64,000 bases of DNA. Source: B4-G1 sp964393895 (GTDB lineage: Bacteria; Chloroflexota; Anaerolineae; B4-G1). Of the stretch, positions 32,830-41,042 are shown in pieces. Each line of letters begins with the position of its first letter. Positions within the stretch are counted from its first letter, which is position 1. The DNA lies in assembly GCA_964393895.1 (NCBI GenBank), contig CAYMWP010000006.1, positions 1-64,000 of the forward strand, given 5' to 3'. The translations under genes were made by a program, and so were the position numbers. The notes beneath the pieces are model-generated. The model was not told the origin of the DNA. It worked only from the letters and a program-made list of their open reading frames with translations, and did not search any database.

Positions 32830-34907
32830 TCTCTCACGACCTCCATCGCTTGCAGGAGGAGGTGATCGCTCACGGCAGCGCCATCCACCAGCACCGGCAG
32901 CCGGGGCATGCTCGGGTCAGGCGCGTGACCGGCCAGGATCGCGTCCACCCGGTCGGGCACGGTGTAGGCGCCTGCGATCAGAGTATACTGTCCCGGCGGC
33001 GCATCGGCGGGCAGAGCGAGACGGTGGAGCTGTAAAACGGCGTCGCCTGGCTGCCAGTCCCAGGAAGGAGCTCCCAATTGGTCCCGCTGGGCAATCACCC
33101 GGTTCTGGCCGTCCAATAATTGGGTAAAGAACACTCCGTCCCGGTCGTCGGGCAGTCGCTCCTCGACCTGCCACAAGGTGAGCAAGCTGAACTCGGTCCC
33201 TGGCTCCCCCGTCCACCCCACCAGTTGATAGCCCTGGAAACTCAGCTCCTCTCCCACATCCACTGGCAGTCGGGCCGGTTGGGATGGAACTGTCATTGTC
33301 GGTCGCAGATCGGAGAGCGTCTCCTGGGCCGACCAGCGGTAGATCTCGAAGGCGGGGTTAAAGTCATCGGCCCGCAGAGTCACGCGCTCTCGAAGAGTGA
33401 CGTGTGGCTCGACAAAGGTCCAGAGCGTCTCGTCCAGGGGAATGGCTTCCGGCAAGATCAAGCTGGCTGCCCGGGACGGTGGGAGCAGCAGCGCCTGGCG
33501 ACCGTCGAACCAGCGGGCGGGCGGCGTCTCTGTTCCCAGCACGGCTTCCAGGATGCGCGGGTCGCGGTACTGACCGGGATAAAAGGCGGAGATAGCCAGC
33601 GGCTCGTCCACCTCCCACTCGCGGACGGTCTCAGCTATGGACATCAGGTTGGTGTGGTAATGCACCCTCACGTCCCGGTCGTTGGCCCAGCGGACAAAGT
33701 AGTCTCGCCCCGTTGTAAAGATGACCAGCGCCAGCGCCCCTCCTCCCACCAGGGTAGAGAGTCTCAGGCGACCCACCCGCGCTCTCCGACCGTTCTCCAG
33801 GGCCAGGGCAGGGAAGAGAAATAGGACCGGTTGAGCGCCGATGGCCCGCAGGTTAGCCGCGTCTGAGCCTGTCGCCAGGGCGGGAAAAAAGCCCACTCCC
33901 AGCCAGAGCAGGGCCCAGGCGTGGGCCGGGTCGCGCCAGCGGAGCAGGGCGATGACCAGCCCGGCGTAAAAAAGCAGGCTCATCAGCGGATCAAGGAGCG
34001 GCCGGCCGGGGATGTTGTAGGGCACAAAGTCATCCCCCTGGAAGCTAAAGACGCGCAGCGCCTGAAGTGCGTCTCTCAGTAGCGGGCCTGGGTCGCCGCT
34101 CACAAGATCGCGCAGGGGTTGGTCGAGCTGCCCCACTCTGATCTCGGCCGAGGGGTGCGCCCGTAGGTAGATGAATAGCGGCGCTGCTACGACCGCCGCC
34201 ACGACCAGCATCGCCAGCCAGCCTCGCCATCGCCGCCGCCAGTGATCCCGCTTGAGCAAGAAGAGATAGAGGCCAAACAGCAGGGGGATGGCGGGCATGA
34301 CCCGCGCGGCCAGGTAGGTGTAGAAGGTGAGGCCCAGCAAAAATCCGGCGAGGGTGGAAGCGGCAAACGTAGGCTGTTTCCTCTCGGCGAGACGGGAGAC
34401 CAGTACGGCCGCCGTGAACAGAACGGGGAGAGTGATTGACCGGAGCCCCATGCGGCTCGTGCTGACCCCCCAAAAAGAGAGGGCCAGACCGGCTACCGTC
34501 CACAGGGCGGTGGGGCGGTCAAAAGCTCGCCGCGCCCAGGCATAGGTCAGAGGGACCAGCAAAATCCCCCAGAAAGCCGACGTCAAGCGCAGCGCAAAGG
34601 GGGTCGGGCCGACGATTGTCATCATCGGGGCTACGCTGTAGAGATAGAGAGCTTCTTTGCCCTGGGGCACCGGAAAGTAGAGGGGGCGCGCGCCGTGTAC
34701 GATAGAGATGGCGTCGGGGATATAGTTGGCCTCGTCGTGCGTCAATCCAGGCGGCACGCTATCCAGACGATACAGCCGCAACGCCGCGGCCAGCAGTAGG
34801 ATGAAAATTACCAATGTCCAATGCCCAACGTCGAATGACCAATGGCTGGCCGATTTGGGATTGGGTTTCCTGTTCTGCGGGAGCAGACGAGCTCGAGATT
34901 TGATCAA
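32826..34907 (-). CDS. ArnT/GT39-type membrane glycosyltransferase-like protein
   Basis: 693 residues from TTG 34907, five bases after GGAGG and about 17 bases after the predicted transcription start; the longer frame from 34931 would overlap the -10 box. The motif RLDSVPPGLTHDEANYIPD has Asp/Glu at about 58-59. Further blocks are YFPVPQGKEALYLYSVAP, SRMGLRSITLPVLFTAA and DDFVPYNIPGRPLLDPL. The segment before helix 1 (SHWSFDVGHWTLVIF) comes from the same dispersed repeat found in the next gene. The C-terminal module has FQGYQLVGW, LLTLWQVEE and GVFFTQLLDGQ. First gene of an operon with 30793, and close to it in sequence, suggesting a recent tandem duplication. Confidence 0.84.
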   Translation of the reverse strand: MIKSRARLLPQNRKPNPKSASHWSFDVGHWTLVIFILLLAAALRLYRLDSVPPGLTHDEANYIPDAISIVHGARPLYFPVPQGKEALYLYSVAPMMTIVGPTPFALRLTSAFWGILLVPLTYAWARRAFDRPTALWTVAGLALSFWGVSTSRMGLRSITLPVLFTAAVLVSRLAERKQPTFAASTLAGFLLGLTFYTYLAARVMPAIPLLFGLYLFLLKRDHWRRRWRGWLAMLVVAAVVAAPLFIYLRAHPSAEIRVGQLDQPLRDLVSGDPGPLLRDALQALRVFSFQGDDFVPYNIPGRPLLDPLMSLLFYAGLVIALLRWRDPAHAWALLWLGVGFFPALATGSDAANLRAIGAQPVLFLFPALALENGRRARVGRLRLSTLVGGGALALVIFTTGRDYFVRWANDRDVRVHYHTNLMSIAETVREWEVDEPLAISAFYPGQYRDPRILEAVLGTETPPARWFDGRQALLLPPSRAASLILPEAIPLDETLWTFVEPHVTLRERVTLRADDFNPAFEIYRWSAQETLSDLRPTMTVPSQPARLPVDVGEELSFQGYQLVGWTGEPGTEFSLLTLWQVEERLPDDRDGVFFTQLLDGQNRVIAQRDQLGAPSWDWQPGDAVLQLHRLALPADAPPGQYTLIAGAYTVPDRVDAILAGHAPDPSMPRLPVLVDGAAVSDHLLLQAMEVVRE

Positions 34908-34930
34908 GGCAGCCTCCGGGGAGCGGGCCA

Positions 34931-34959
34931 ATCATACCTTAACCCGGCGCGCTTGACAA
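34931..34959 (-). promoter_or_regulatory. Promoter of the 34907-30793 glycosyltransferase pair
   Basis: Minus strand: -35 TTGTCA (34954-34959), 17-bp spacer, -10 TATGAT (34931-34936). The predicted RNA start near 34924 leaves a short leader with the GGAGG at 34913-34917. Confidence 0.65.
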
Positions 34960-35079
34960 GTGGGGACGGAGGGTAAGAGACTGGTGGGGGAAGTAGGGCG
35001 CGGTTCCAGCCGCGCCCTCCCAAGCGCATCTAGCACTGGCTCTTCTGTGGATGAGAATCAGCCCGCGGTGTGGCTTTGG

Positions 35080-35094
35080 CTACTGAAATGAAAC
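35080..35094. repeat. Fragment of the palindromic dispersed repeat
   Basis: CTACTGAAATGAAAC matches the tail of the repeats at 5946-5983 and 61672-61711, without the AGACCTC palindrome. It lies in the 245-bp gap between tyrS and the glycosyltransferase operon. Confidence 0.5.
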
Positions 35095-35152
35095 AGACCC
35101 GTTTGACTTTTGGGTATGTTGGCAACGAAAACTCTAGTTCGCGCTTGAGCCG

Positions 35153-36385
35153 CTAACTCTCCGGTATCAGCCGCACGAAGCGCCGCTTGCCCACTTGCAA
35201 TACCTTTTCACCTCGGGGTTCGATCTCTGTCTCAATTGCCGTTACGCCCTCGCCGTCCAGTTTGACCGCGCCCTGCTGTACCAGCCGGCGGGCCTCGCTC
35301 TTGCTGCGCACCAGCCCGGCGCTGTGGATGACGTCCACGACGTTGGTCGGGCCGGTCAGCGGGTGGGCCGGTATGTCCTGCGGCAACTGCCGCTTCTGGT
35401 GCACGCGCTCAAAGTGGGCGGCGGCTTCGTCGGCGGCCTCGTCGCCGTCAAAGATGGATACGATTTCCCAGGCCAGCTTTTTCTTGGCCTCCATCGGGTG
35501 CAGGTCGCCCCGTTCCACTGTGTCCAGTAGTTCGTTGATTTGCTCCGGCGACCAGCGAGTGACCAGCTCGAACCAGTTGCGCATGGCCGAATCTGGGATG
35601 GACATTGTTTTGCCGTACTTGGTCTCCGGGGCTTCGTCTATGCCGACATAGTTGCCCTTGCTCTTGCCCATACGAGTGTGGCCGTCGGTGCCCACCAGGA
35701 TGGGCAGCGTGATGCAGACTTGGGGGCGCTGGCCGAATGATTCCTGCAATTTGCGCCCGGCCAGTAGGTTGAAGAGCTGGTCGGTGCCGCCGCCCTGCAC
35801 GTCGGTCTCTAGCGCCACGGCGTCGTACCCCTGCATCAGGGCGTAGAAGAACTCGTGTAGCCAGATGGCGTCTCCCTTCTCGTGGCGCAGCGAAAAGTTC
35901 TCGCGGGCCAGGAACTGTTGGACGGTAAAGTGGGAGGCCAGTTTGATGACGTCGGCAAAGGTGAGTTTGCTCAGCCATTCTGCATTGTCACGCACCTCGG
36001 CCTTTTCCGGATCGAGTATCCTGAACGCCTGCTGGGTGTAGGTGCGGGCGTTCTCCGCCACTTGCTCCGGCGTCTGCTGGGCGCGCGCGCTGGTCTTGTC
36101 GCTGGGGTCGCCGATGAGGCCCGTAAAGCTGCCGATGAGGAATATCACGTGGTGGCCCAAATCCTGGAACTGGCGCAGTTTGCGCATCGGCACGGTGTGG
36201 CCGAGGGTCAGGTAGGTGGCGGTGGGGTCAAAGCCCACGTAGACGCGCAGCGGGCGCCCCGTTTTCTCCGCTTCGACCAATCGCTCGCGCAGTTCTTCCC
36301 GCATATGTTCTTTGATCTGCTCGTCGCCGTATTCCGCGCCGCGCATCAAGATGGCGACTTGTTCGTCAATTGTAGGCTTGTTCAT
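35153..36385 (-). CDS. tyrS: Tyrosine--tRNA ligase
   Basis: 410 residues, usual length for bacterial TyrRS. Class I signatures: TLGHTVPMRKL (HIGH-type, about 57-67) and RMGKSKGN (KMSKS-type, about 235-242). Tyrosine-binding features are YVGFDPTA, IGSFTGLIGDPSDKTS and ALMQGYDAVALETDVQGGGTDQ. A C-terminal S4 RNA-binding domain spans about 345-405 (VVDVIHSAGLVRSKSEARRLVQQGAV). The enzyme charges tRNA-Tyr in the cytoplasm. The TLGHT variant and overall pattern put it with the TyrZ-like group. Its leader (36428-36530) contains a terminator directly before the gene and an antiterminator-like helix, suggesting tRNA-responsive attenuation. Confidence 0.96.
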   Translation of the reverse strand: MNKPTIDEQVAILMRGAEYGDEQIKEHMREELRERLVEAEKTGRPLRVYVGFDPTATYLTLGHTVPMRKLRQFQDLGHHVIFLIGSFTGLIGDPSDKTSARAQQTPEQVAENARTYTQQAFRILDPEKAEVRDNAEWLSKLTFADVIKLASHFTVQQFLARENFSLRHEKGDAIWLHEFFYALMQGYDAVALETDVQGGGTDQLFNLLAGRKLQESFGQRPQVCITLPILVGTDGHTRMGKSKGNYVGIDEAPETKYGKTMSIPDSAMRNWFELVTRWSPEQINELLDTVERGDLHPMEAKKKLAWEIVSIFDGDEAADEAAAHFERVHQKRQLPQDIPAHPLTGPTNVVDVIHSAGLVRSKSEARRLVQQGAVKLDGEGVTAIETEIEPRGEKVLQVGKRRFVRLIPES

Positions 36386-36427
36386 TGGAAAATCATCTCT
36401 TCTCGTGAATTTGGATGGTCGGAGGTA

Positions 36428-36530
36428 ACAAAAAACCCACTGAGCGTGGGTCTGGGGGATGCGGGTTGCGCGCGGAGCGGCGCCAACGTCTGTCGCCGCG
36501 CTACAACCCGCCGGGATACGTATAGGTGTG
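36428..36530 (-). promoter_or_regulatory. Structured tyrS leader, candidate T-box attenuator
   Basis: On the minus strand a hairpin ACCCAC-GCTCA-GTGGGT followed by six T (36430-36451) lies 45 bp before tyrS. Upstream, GCGGGTTG (36504-36511) pairs with CAACCCGC (36461-36468), and GCGCGG pairs with CCGCGC. The stretch GGGTTGTAGCGCGG matches the T-box consensus GGGTGGTACCGCGG at 12 of 14 positions. A TGGA-GAT-TCCA stem-loop within a GATACG/CGTATC helix lies further upstream. Placement before an aminoacyl-tRNA synthetase supports a T-box. Against it, the invariant TGGN reads TTGT and no classical Stem I or specifier loop is certain. Confidence 0.45.
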
Positions 36531-36557
36531 GAATCTCCAGGTTTGGCGTATCACTTT

Positions 36558-36725
36558 GCATACCTCTGAGTCTGGTGATTGCCCACATCTCGCCACAGAG
36601 ACACAGAGAGCACAGAGAAAACACAAAAAGTCCTATCTCGGTGTCCTCCGCGCCTCTGTGGTGAAAAAACGATCACCTCGAATAGACATCTGCATACTTG
36701 TGGGTAATCACCAGCTCTGAGTGCA
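36558..36725. repeat. MITE-like inverted-repeat element upstream of tyrS
   Basis: A left arm at 36558-36586 (ending GGTGATTGCCCAC) is mirrored by a right arm at 36700-36725 (starting GTGGGTAATCACC), with about 22 of 27 positions matching. Between them lies CACAGAGACACAGAGAGCAC and its mirrored half CTCCGCGCCTCTGTGGTG (36595-36665). The element ends 48 bp from the radical SAM stop. Translations across it are repetitive and not genes. Confidence 0.7.
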
Positions 36726-36772
36726 TTTGAGCAGATTATACCGGAAACGGGCGAAAAGGCAATTCCTGGCGA

Positions 36773-39265
36773 CTACCACTCTATCCCAGATACTCGCGCC
36801 CGTGCGCGGCGAAACAGATTCTCTCCGCCAAAGGTCCGCAAGAAGGCCGCCAGATCGAACTTGGGGCCGACTTCCAATCTGGCAAAGAAATCGCCCTGCT
36901 GAGTCTCAAAGAAACCGTCGAACAGGATATTTTTCTTGAGCGCTTTACGGGGCAGGTCAAAGTGTAGGCGGTCAGCTTCTCGTCGTAAGGAGTAGGGCAG
37001 ATAGGCGGAGCGCAGGTACTGTTCCAGCCGGGCGCGCGGCTCGGGGAAGAGGTTGGCCGGCAGACGCACTTCCAGGCTCAACCGGGTAAACGCGCCAGGA
37101 GTGAACCCTGCGGCCGGGCCTATGATCTCGAATCCAGAACACGGGCCTCTTCTGATAAGACTAGTTTCTAACGACTCGACGTCCCAGGCCTTTAGCCCAA
37201 AGACGGTCTCTCCGCTCACGGCGGGGAAGCGGCTCGCGTTGGGGGGAAGCGCGAACAGGCTCTCTCGCACGGCCAGCAGGTTATCCACCAGTTCGGGATA
37301 TTGGGCCAAAAGTCCCCTGAAGACAAATCCGTTGAGGAATTCGGGCCGGACGCCGACCGGCCGCGGATCCAGGCGCAGCCGGAAGTAGGCCGGTTCCAGC
37401 CGCCGCTTGCGAGCCATTACCTCTTGCAACTGCGCCAGATACTGTTCGTGCTCCGGCTGGCTGATCTGGTGATGCGTGATTGCTCGCCGTTGCTCTTCGT
37501 CTGAGCAGGCCGCGCACCCCAGGCAGCGACCGGGCCGCTCGCCGCTCCCCAGGCAGTAGCCGCCGTCCTCGCCGGTTTGGGCCTCCCGGTACTGGCGGTA
37601 CAGGAACTCGGGCGGCACGTTCGAGCGGACGAATTCCAGCGGAAAGGTGTGATCCGGCCCTTTTTCATTCAGGAATGTGTCGTTCAAGTGCCCCGCTCTC
37701 TCAAGTCGCTCTTCGAGTTCATCCCAGTACCCTGGCGGCAGTGTGGCGTCGAAGTAGTATCCCTTCTGGGCCAGGGCCGTGACGTGGTCCGCCAGCCAAT
37801 GCCCGCCCAACGCCAACACCTGGCTGACGCAGTAGGCAGGCCAGTCGAAGGCGAGTCGGAACTCGAAGCCGTTCGTCTCGCAGGCTGATTTGACCTGACC
37901 GATCAGTGGTTTCCACGCTTCCTCATTGAGCAAAAGCCGGTCGTACTGTAGCGGTGTGCGCGGCATACGGATCAGCAGGCCAAAGCTAAAGATCACGCGC
38001 GCGCGCCGTTTGTGGGAGCGGCGGGCCTCTTTGAGCCACCTGACAAAGCGGCGGAACTCGGCGACGTCTTGCTCGGTCTCGTGACCGGTGAGGATGTAGA
38101 ATAGCTTGATGCGGCGGATCCTGGCTCCCAGGAGCCGGGCCAACAGAGACAGGATGTCGTCGCCGGGCAGGCTTTTGTGCAGCCAGTCCCGCTGGCGCTG
38201 GCTGATGCCCTCGATGCCCAGGGTAAAGTCCCGCTTGTCCGCCTCGATTTCCGCCTCCAGCAGGTGAGTCGTGTGTTCCAGGATGTCCACCCGTTGGCTC
38301 TTGAGGCTCACCCGGTCGAAGAGGCGGTGCAGTTCCAGTATCATCTCCAGGATGCTCTGGTGCGTGTTAAAGTTAAAGCTGTACAGGTTCAGTTCTTCGA
38401 CCCCCTGCGCCCACTTGATCTGTCCAGCGGCGGCGATGACGTCGCCCCAGGCAAGCTCGCGGTACGGCTTGCGGTCGTACCCCTCGAAGCAGAAGGAGCA
38501 AAGAGCCGGGCAGCCATAGTTGATCTGGAGGTTGGCGGTGTGCGCCTCCGGGCTGTTCAGGAGGGGGTACTCGAGCGGCAAGAACTGCGGGGCCGGGTTT
38601 CGGAGGATGGCCTTGTCGGTGGGGTGTAACGAGCCGGCCGCCCAGAGTCCCTGTGTCTGTTGGGCCGCCTGCGCCAGCGCTCTCTTGGGAGGAGCTTGCA
38701 GACGACGCACCAGGTCGCCGACCAGCCCTTCCCCCTCACCGAAAAAGATGCCGTCCACCAGGCTGTCCCCGTCCTCACGGATGATGGCCTGAGCTGCCAT
38801 AGCGTTGGAGCCGCCGAGGATAAGAATGGGCCACTCCGCTTTGGCTTTCTGAAGCCGTCGTTGACTGGCAAAGAGCGGGATACCCGAACGGATCAGCAGG
38901 TAGGGCAGGTTGATCAACTCTAGCGTATAACTGTTAGAGATCAGGATCAGGTCGAACTCGTCGGCGGGGCGCAGCGATTGTGTGCCGGTGAGGAATGAGA
39001 CGTTCTCTTGCTCGAACAACTCTCTCTCGGCCGCGTTGGGGAAAAAGGCCAGGTCAACGAACGCATCCGGCAACGCCCGCCGCACTTCCTGGAAGAGAAA
39101 GAGGTGCGGGATGGAGCGGTCTACGTCTTGGAAGGGGGATAGCCGCGCGATCAGCACTCGGTAGGCGGCCTCTCCAAAGTCCGGGTTGCCGAACGAGGGG
39201 TTGTCGAAGGGAAGAAACGGCGAGTCCTGCCCTAGATGGTTCGTCCAGGCTGGTCTCGTTTTCAT
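36773..39265 (-). CDS. B12-binding-type radical SAM protein with a second Cys cluster
   Basis: 830 residues from ATG 39265; AGGA lies 10 bases upstream, and the longer frame from 39310 starts within a palindromic repeat, so it is rejected. The N-terminal 200 residues resemble a cobalamin-binding Rossmann region of the radical SAM B12 type (LILISNSYTLEL, LILGGSNAMAAQAI, VDGIFFGEGEG). The radical SAM motif C-x3-C-x2-C is at about 252, 256 and 259 (YGCPALCSFCFEGY). A further set of four Cys at about 571, 581, 584 and 587 (CLGSGERPGRCLGCAAC) could bind an extra Fe-S cluster or zinc. The reaction is unknown; methylation or C-C chemistry is typical of B12 members. It is probably monocistronic. Confidence 0.85.
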   Translation of the reverse strand: MKTRPAWTNHLGQDSPFLPFDNPSFGNPDFGEAAYRVLIARLSPFQDVDRSIPHLFLFQEVRRALPDAFVDLAFFPNAAERELFEQENVSFLTGTQSLRPADEFDLILISNSYTLELINLPYLLIRSGIPLFASQRRLQKAKAEWPILILGGSNAMAAQAIIREDGDSLVDGIFFGEGEGLVGDLVRRLQAPPKRALAQAAQQTQGLWAAGSLHPTDKAILRNPAPQFLPLEYPLLNSPEAHTANLQINYGCPALCSFCFEGYDRKPYRELAWGDVIAAAGQIKWAQGVEELNLYSFNFNTHQSILEMILELHRLFDRVSLKSQRVDILEHTTHLLEAEIEADKRDFTLGIEGISQRQRDWLHKSLPGDDILSLLARLLGARIRRIKLFYILTGHETEQDVAEFRRFVRWLKEARRSHKRRARVIFSFGLLIRMPRTPLQYDRLLLNEEAWKPLIGQVKSACETNGFEFRLAFDWPAYCVSQVLALGGHWLADHVTALAQKGYYFDATLPPGYWDELEERLERAGHLNDTFLNEKGPDHTFPLEFVRSNVPPEFLYRQYREAQTGEDGGYCLGSGERPGRCLGCAACSDEEQRRAITHHQISQPEHEQYLAQLQEVMARKRRLEPAYFRLRLDPRPVGVRPEFLNGFVFRGLLAQYPELVDNLLAVRESLFALPPNASRFPAVSGETVFGLKAWDVESLETSLIRRGPCSGFEIIGPAAGFTPGAFTRLSLEVRLPANLFPEPRARLEQYLRSAYLPYSLRREADRLHFDLPRKALKKNILFDGFFETQQGDFFARLEVGPKFDLAAFLRTFGGENLFRRARARVSGIEW

Positions 39266-39269
39266 TGGG

Positions 39270-39303
39270 GAACATCCTGAAGGTTTTCCGCAACCTTTGG
39301 AGT
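39270..39303. repeat. Degenerate copy of the AAAGGTTT palindrome
   Basis: CTCCAAAGGTTGCGGAAAAC on the minus strand, followed by CTTCAGGA, resembles the perfect palindrome at 49537-49570 (AGACTCTAAAGGTTT arms). It lies just before the start of the radical SAM gene. Confidence 0.55.
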
Positions 39304-39337
39304 TTGCCATTCCATACCAGGGCGACAGTAGAAAACC

Positions 39338-39380
39338 AACAGGGCCGCCTCTGGGAACGAACCTAGGGGACGGCCCTGTT
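39338..39380 (-). terminator. Terminator hairpin after tRNA-Lys(CTT)
   Basis: 10-bp stem AACAGGGCCG/CGGCCCTGTT (39338-39347 and 39371-39380, 23-base loop). On the minus strand it is followed by GGTTTTC and lies 40 bp after the tRNA. Confidence 0.6.
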
Positions 39381-39420
39381 TCACCAATTGCACCTTACCG
39401 ATGAGGCACAGTGAATCAGG

Positions 39421-39494
39421 TGACCCGCATAGGACTCGAACCTATAACCAAGGGATTAAGAGTCCCCTGCTCTGCCAAATTGAGCTAGCGGGCC
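39421..39494 (-). tRNA. tRNA-Lys(CTT)
   Basis: 74 bases. The acceptor GGCCCGC pairs with GCGGGTC (one G-U). The anticodon loop CTCTTAA has anticodon CTT (reads AAG). The T arm is ATAGG-TTCGAGT-CCTAT. Discriminator A is followed by CCT, so CCA is not encoded. A second lysine isoacceptor (TTT) lies at 52578. Confidence 0.96.
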
Positions 39495-39505
39495 ACGCAG
39501 GGTAA

Positions 39506-39534
39506 ATTGTAACACAGGTACGTGATTGCGGCAA
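39506..39534 (-). promoter_or_regulatory. Promoter of tRNA-Lys(CTT)
   Basis: Minus strand: -35 TTGCCG (39529-39534), 17-bp spacer, -10 TACAAT (39506-39511), 12 bp before the tRNA. Confidence 0.6.
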
Positions 39535-39579
39535 GTTCCCTGTCTCTTTGACACTGCTTCCAGTTGCGGAACCAGGTAC

Positions 39580-40119
39580 TTAATCCTCCTCTCCTTCCAT
39601 CAAGCTGAGAATTGAATACAAGAGTTCCAGTAGAACCTGCCTGACGCTCTCTGGATCGGTAGCCACACAGGGCGTCATTTTTATTTCTCGAGGGATGCGG
39701 AGCGCGATGCGCAGATCTTGGGGTGTCCAGGCATCTTCCAGGTCTTGCTTGTTAGCAGCGACGACATAGGGCACGGGGGCGTAGGAACGAAAGGTGTCGA
39801 GGATGCTGCGAGCCTCGCGGAACGTCTCCGGTCGCACACTGTCTAGCAAAACGACAAAGCCAAGCATTCCTTCGGCGAGGATTTCCCACATAAAGTCGAA
39901 GCGACGTTGTCCGGGGGTGCCGAACAGGTAGAGCACCAGGTCATCATCCACGGTGATACGGCCAAAATCCATGGCCACTGTAGTCTGATCCTTGACACGT
40001 TCTTCTGCACGAGATATCTTTTTTTCCGTCGCTACGACGTCAATCTCACTTATGCTTTGGATGAATTCCGTTTTCCCAGCCGAGAATGGACCGGTCACTA
40101 CTATTTTGACTGTCTGCAT
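39580..40119 (-). CDS. MglA/Ras-like small GTPase
   Basis: 179 residues. The G1 motif GPFSAGKTEFI (about 10-20), G3 region LYLFGTPGQRRFDFMW (about 62-77) and G4 NKQD (about 124-127) identify a small GTPase of the COG2229 group, close to MglA and Arf-like proteins. The G3 glycine-alanine is GTPGQ rather than DTAGQ, which is usual in this group. A TTVAMDFG stretch (about 46-53) fits switch I. It is downstream of, and in the same operon as, a DUF4388 protein (35 bp gap), a pairing seen in many environmental bacteria and often linked to motility or polarity. Here that role is inferred; no motility genes are present. Confidence 0.9.
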   Translation of the reverse strand: MQTVKIVVTGPFSAGKTEFIQSISEIDVVATEKKISRAEERVKDQTTVAMDFGRITVDDDLVLYLFGTPGQRRFDFMWEILAEGMLGFVVLLDSVRPETFREARSILDTFRSYAPVPYVVAANKQDLEDAWTPQDLRIALRIPREIKMTPCVATDPESVRQVLLELLYSILSLMEGEED

Positions 40120-40154
40120 AGTTATCGTCCCTTAGAAGTGATGATACCTGGCTA

Positions 40155-40979
40155 TTATTTCTGAAAAAAGTTGATCAGGCGCTCGACCACACCACGCTTG
40201 ACGGCCGGGCGGCGCATGGTCATAAGGGCTTCCTCGGATGGCCTCGAGGGCGCGGTCTTTATTCCTTCTGGCTGGACCAACTCGACCAGGCCTGCTTGCA
40301 ATAGGCCGTATACGATCTTGCGGATCTGGAAATCGCTCAGGTTGTTGTACTGCGCGATCTGGCGGATGGTGTTGCGGGGATTGATGAAGGAAACGGCGCG
40401 CCATTCCTCGACGCTCAGATTGATGTTGCGCAGTTGCACGCCTGGGCGCTCTGCGAACTTGAGTGCTATATCCAAATTGGGCAGTTCGTCCTGTAGTCGC
40501 TCCCATTCCTTCAGGCGACGGCTGCCCTCCATAATTACGCTTTCCAGGTCAATAGGGATGGTGATGCGATCCTCGAACGGTAATGCGTTCGATTCGAAGC
40601 GGAAGGTCCCTTCTGGCCAGGTAAAGAGGGGATAGGTGTTGTTTAGAATATAGACGCGCATACTCTGTGCGATGTCGGTTTGACTCACATAGCCAGCGTT
40701 TATCAACAGGGCGCCTAATTCCCTGTCGCTCTTGGCGCTGGCTTTGGACTGGATTTTACGGGCTTGCTCTTCTGTGATCTTGCCAGCTTGGTGTAGCACT
40801 GTCGCCAAAGGAGCGCCTTGCCCATCCAACACCGCGTAGACGAGTTTGCCCTCTTTGAAACACAAACGGGCCTGTGCATCTCGTGTATCAATTGCCAGGG
40901 TGCCCGTCTTGCGCGCCAAATTGATTAGGTTGAGTAATTGGGTCGTGCTAAAATCCTGCAAGTTCCCCTTTAGTGCCAT
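40155..40979 (-). CDS. DUF4388 domain-containing protein, partner of the small GTPase
   Basis: 274 residues from ATG 40979 (GGAGG five bases upstream; a longer frame is rejected). The N-terminus MALKGNLQDFSTTQLLNLINL and GTLAIDTRDAQARLCFKEGKLVYA (about 28-51) is the PatA-like/DUF4388 module. It recurs in proteins that bridge small GTPases and two-component systems. The second half (about 110-270) includes a DUF4388-like strand region (FRFESNALPFEDRITIPIDLESVI) and a winged-helix-like stretch (RNTIRQIAQYNNLSDFQIRKIVYGL). The promoter at 41043-41071 drives it together with the GTPase. Function is probably regulatory; GAP or effector are both possible. Confidence 0.82.
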   Translation of the reverse strand: MALKGNLQDFSTTQLLNLINLARKTGTLAIDTRDAQARLCFKEGKLVYAVLDGQGAPLATVLHQAGKITEEQARKIQSKASAKSDRELGALLINAGYVSQTDIAQSMRVYILNNTYPLFTWPEGTFRFESNALPFEDRITIPIDLESVIMEGSRRLKEWERLQDELPNLDIALKFAERPGVQLRNINLSVEEWRAVSFINPRNTIRQIAQYNNLSDFQIRKIVYGLLQAGLVELVQPEGIKTAPSRPSEEALMTMRRPAVKRGVVERLINFFQK

Positions 40980-41042
40980 ACCTACCTCCACTGCGACAAG
41001 ACCGCGCAGATACGAACTTGCTCAAAGATATACGTACATTGG

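Noticed and set aside
36382..36720. Two small frames across the tyrS leader and inverted-repeat element
   Set aside because: Composition follows the repeat and the structured leader; no ribosome binding site or family match.
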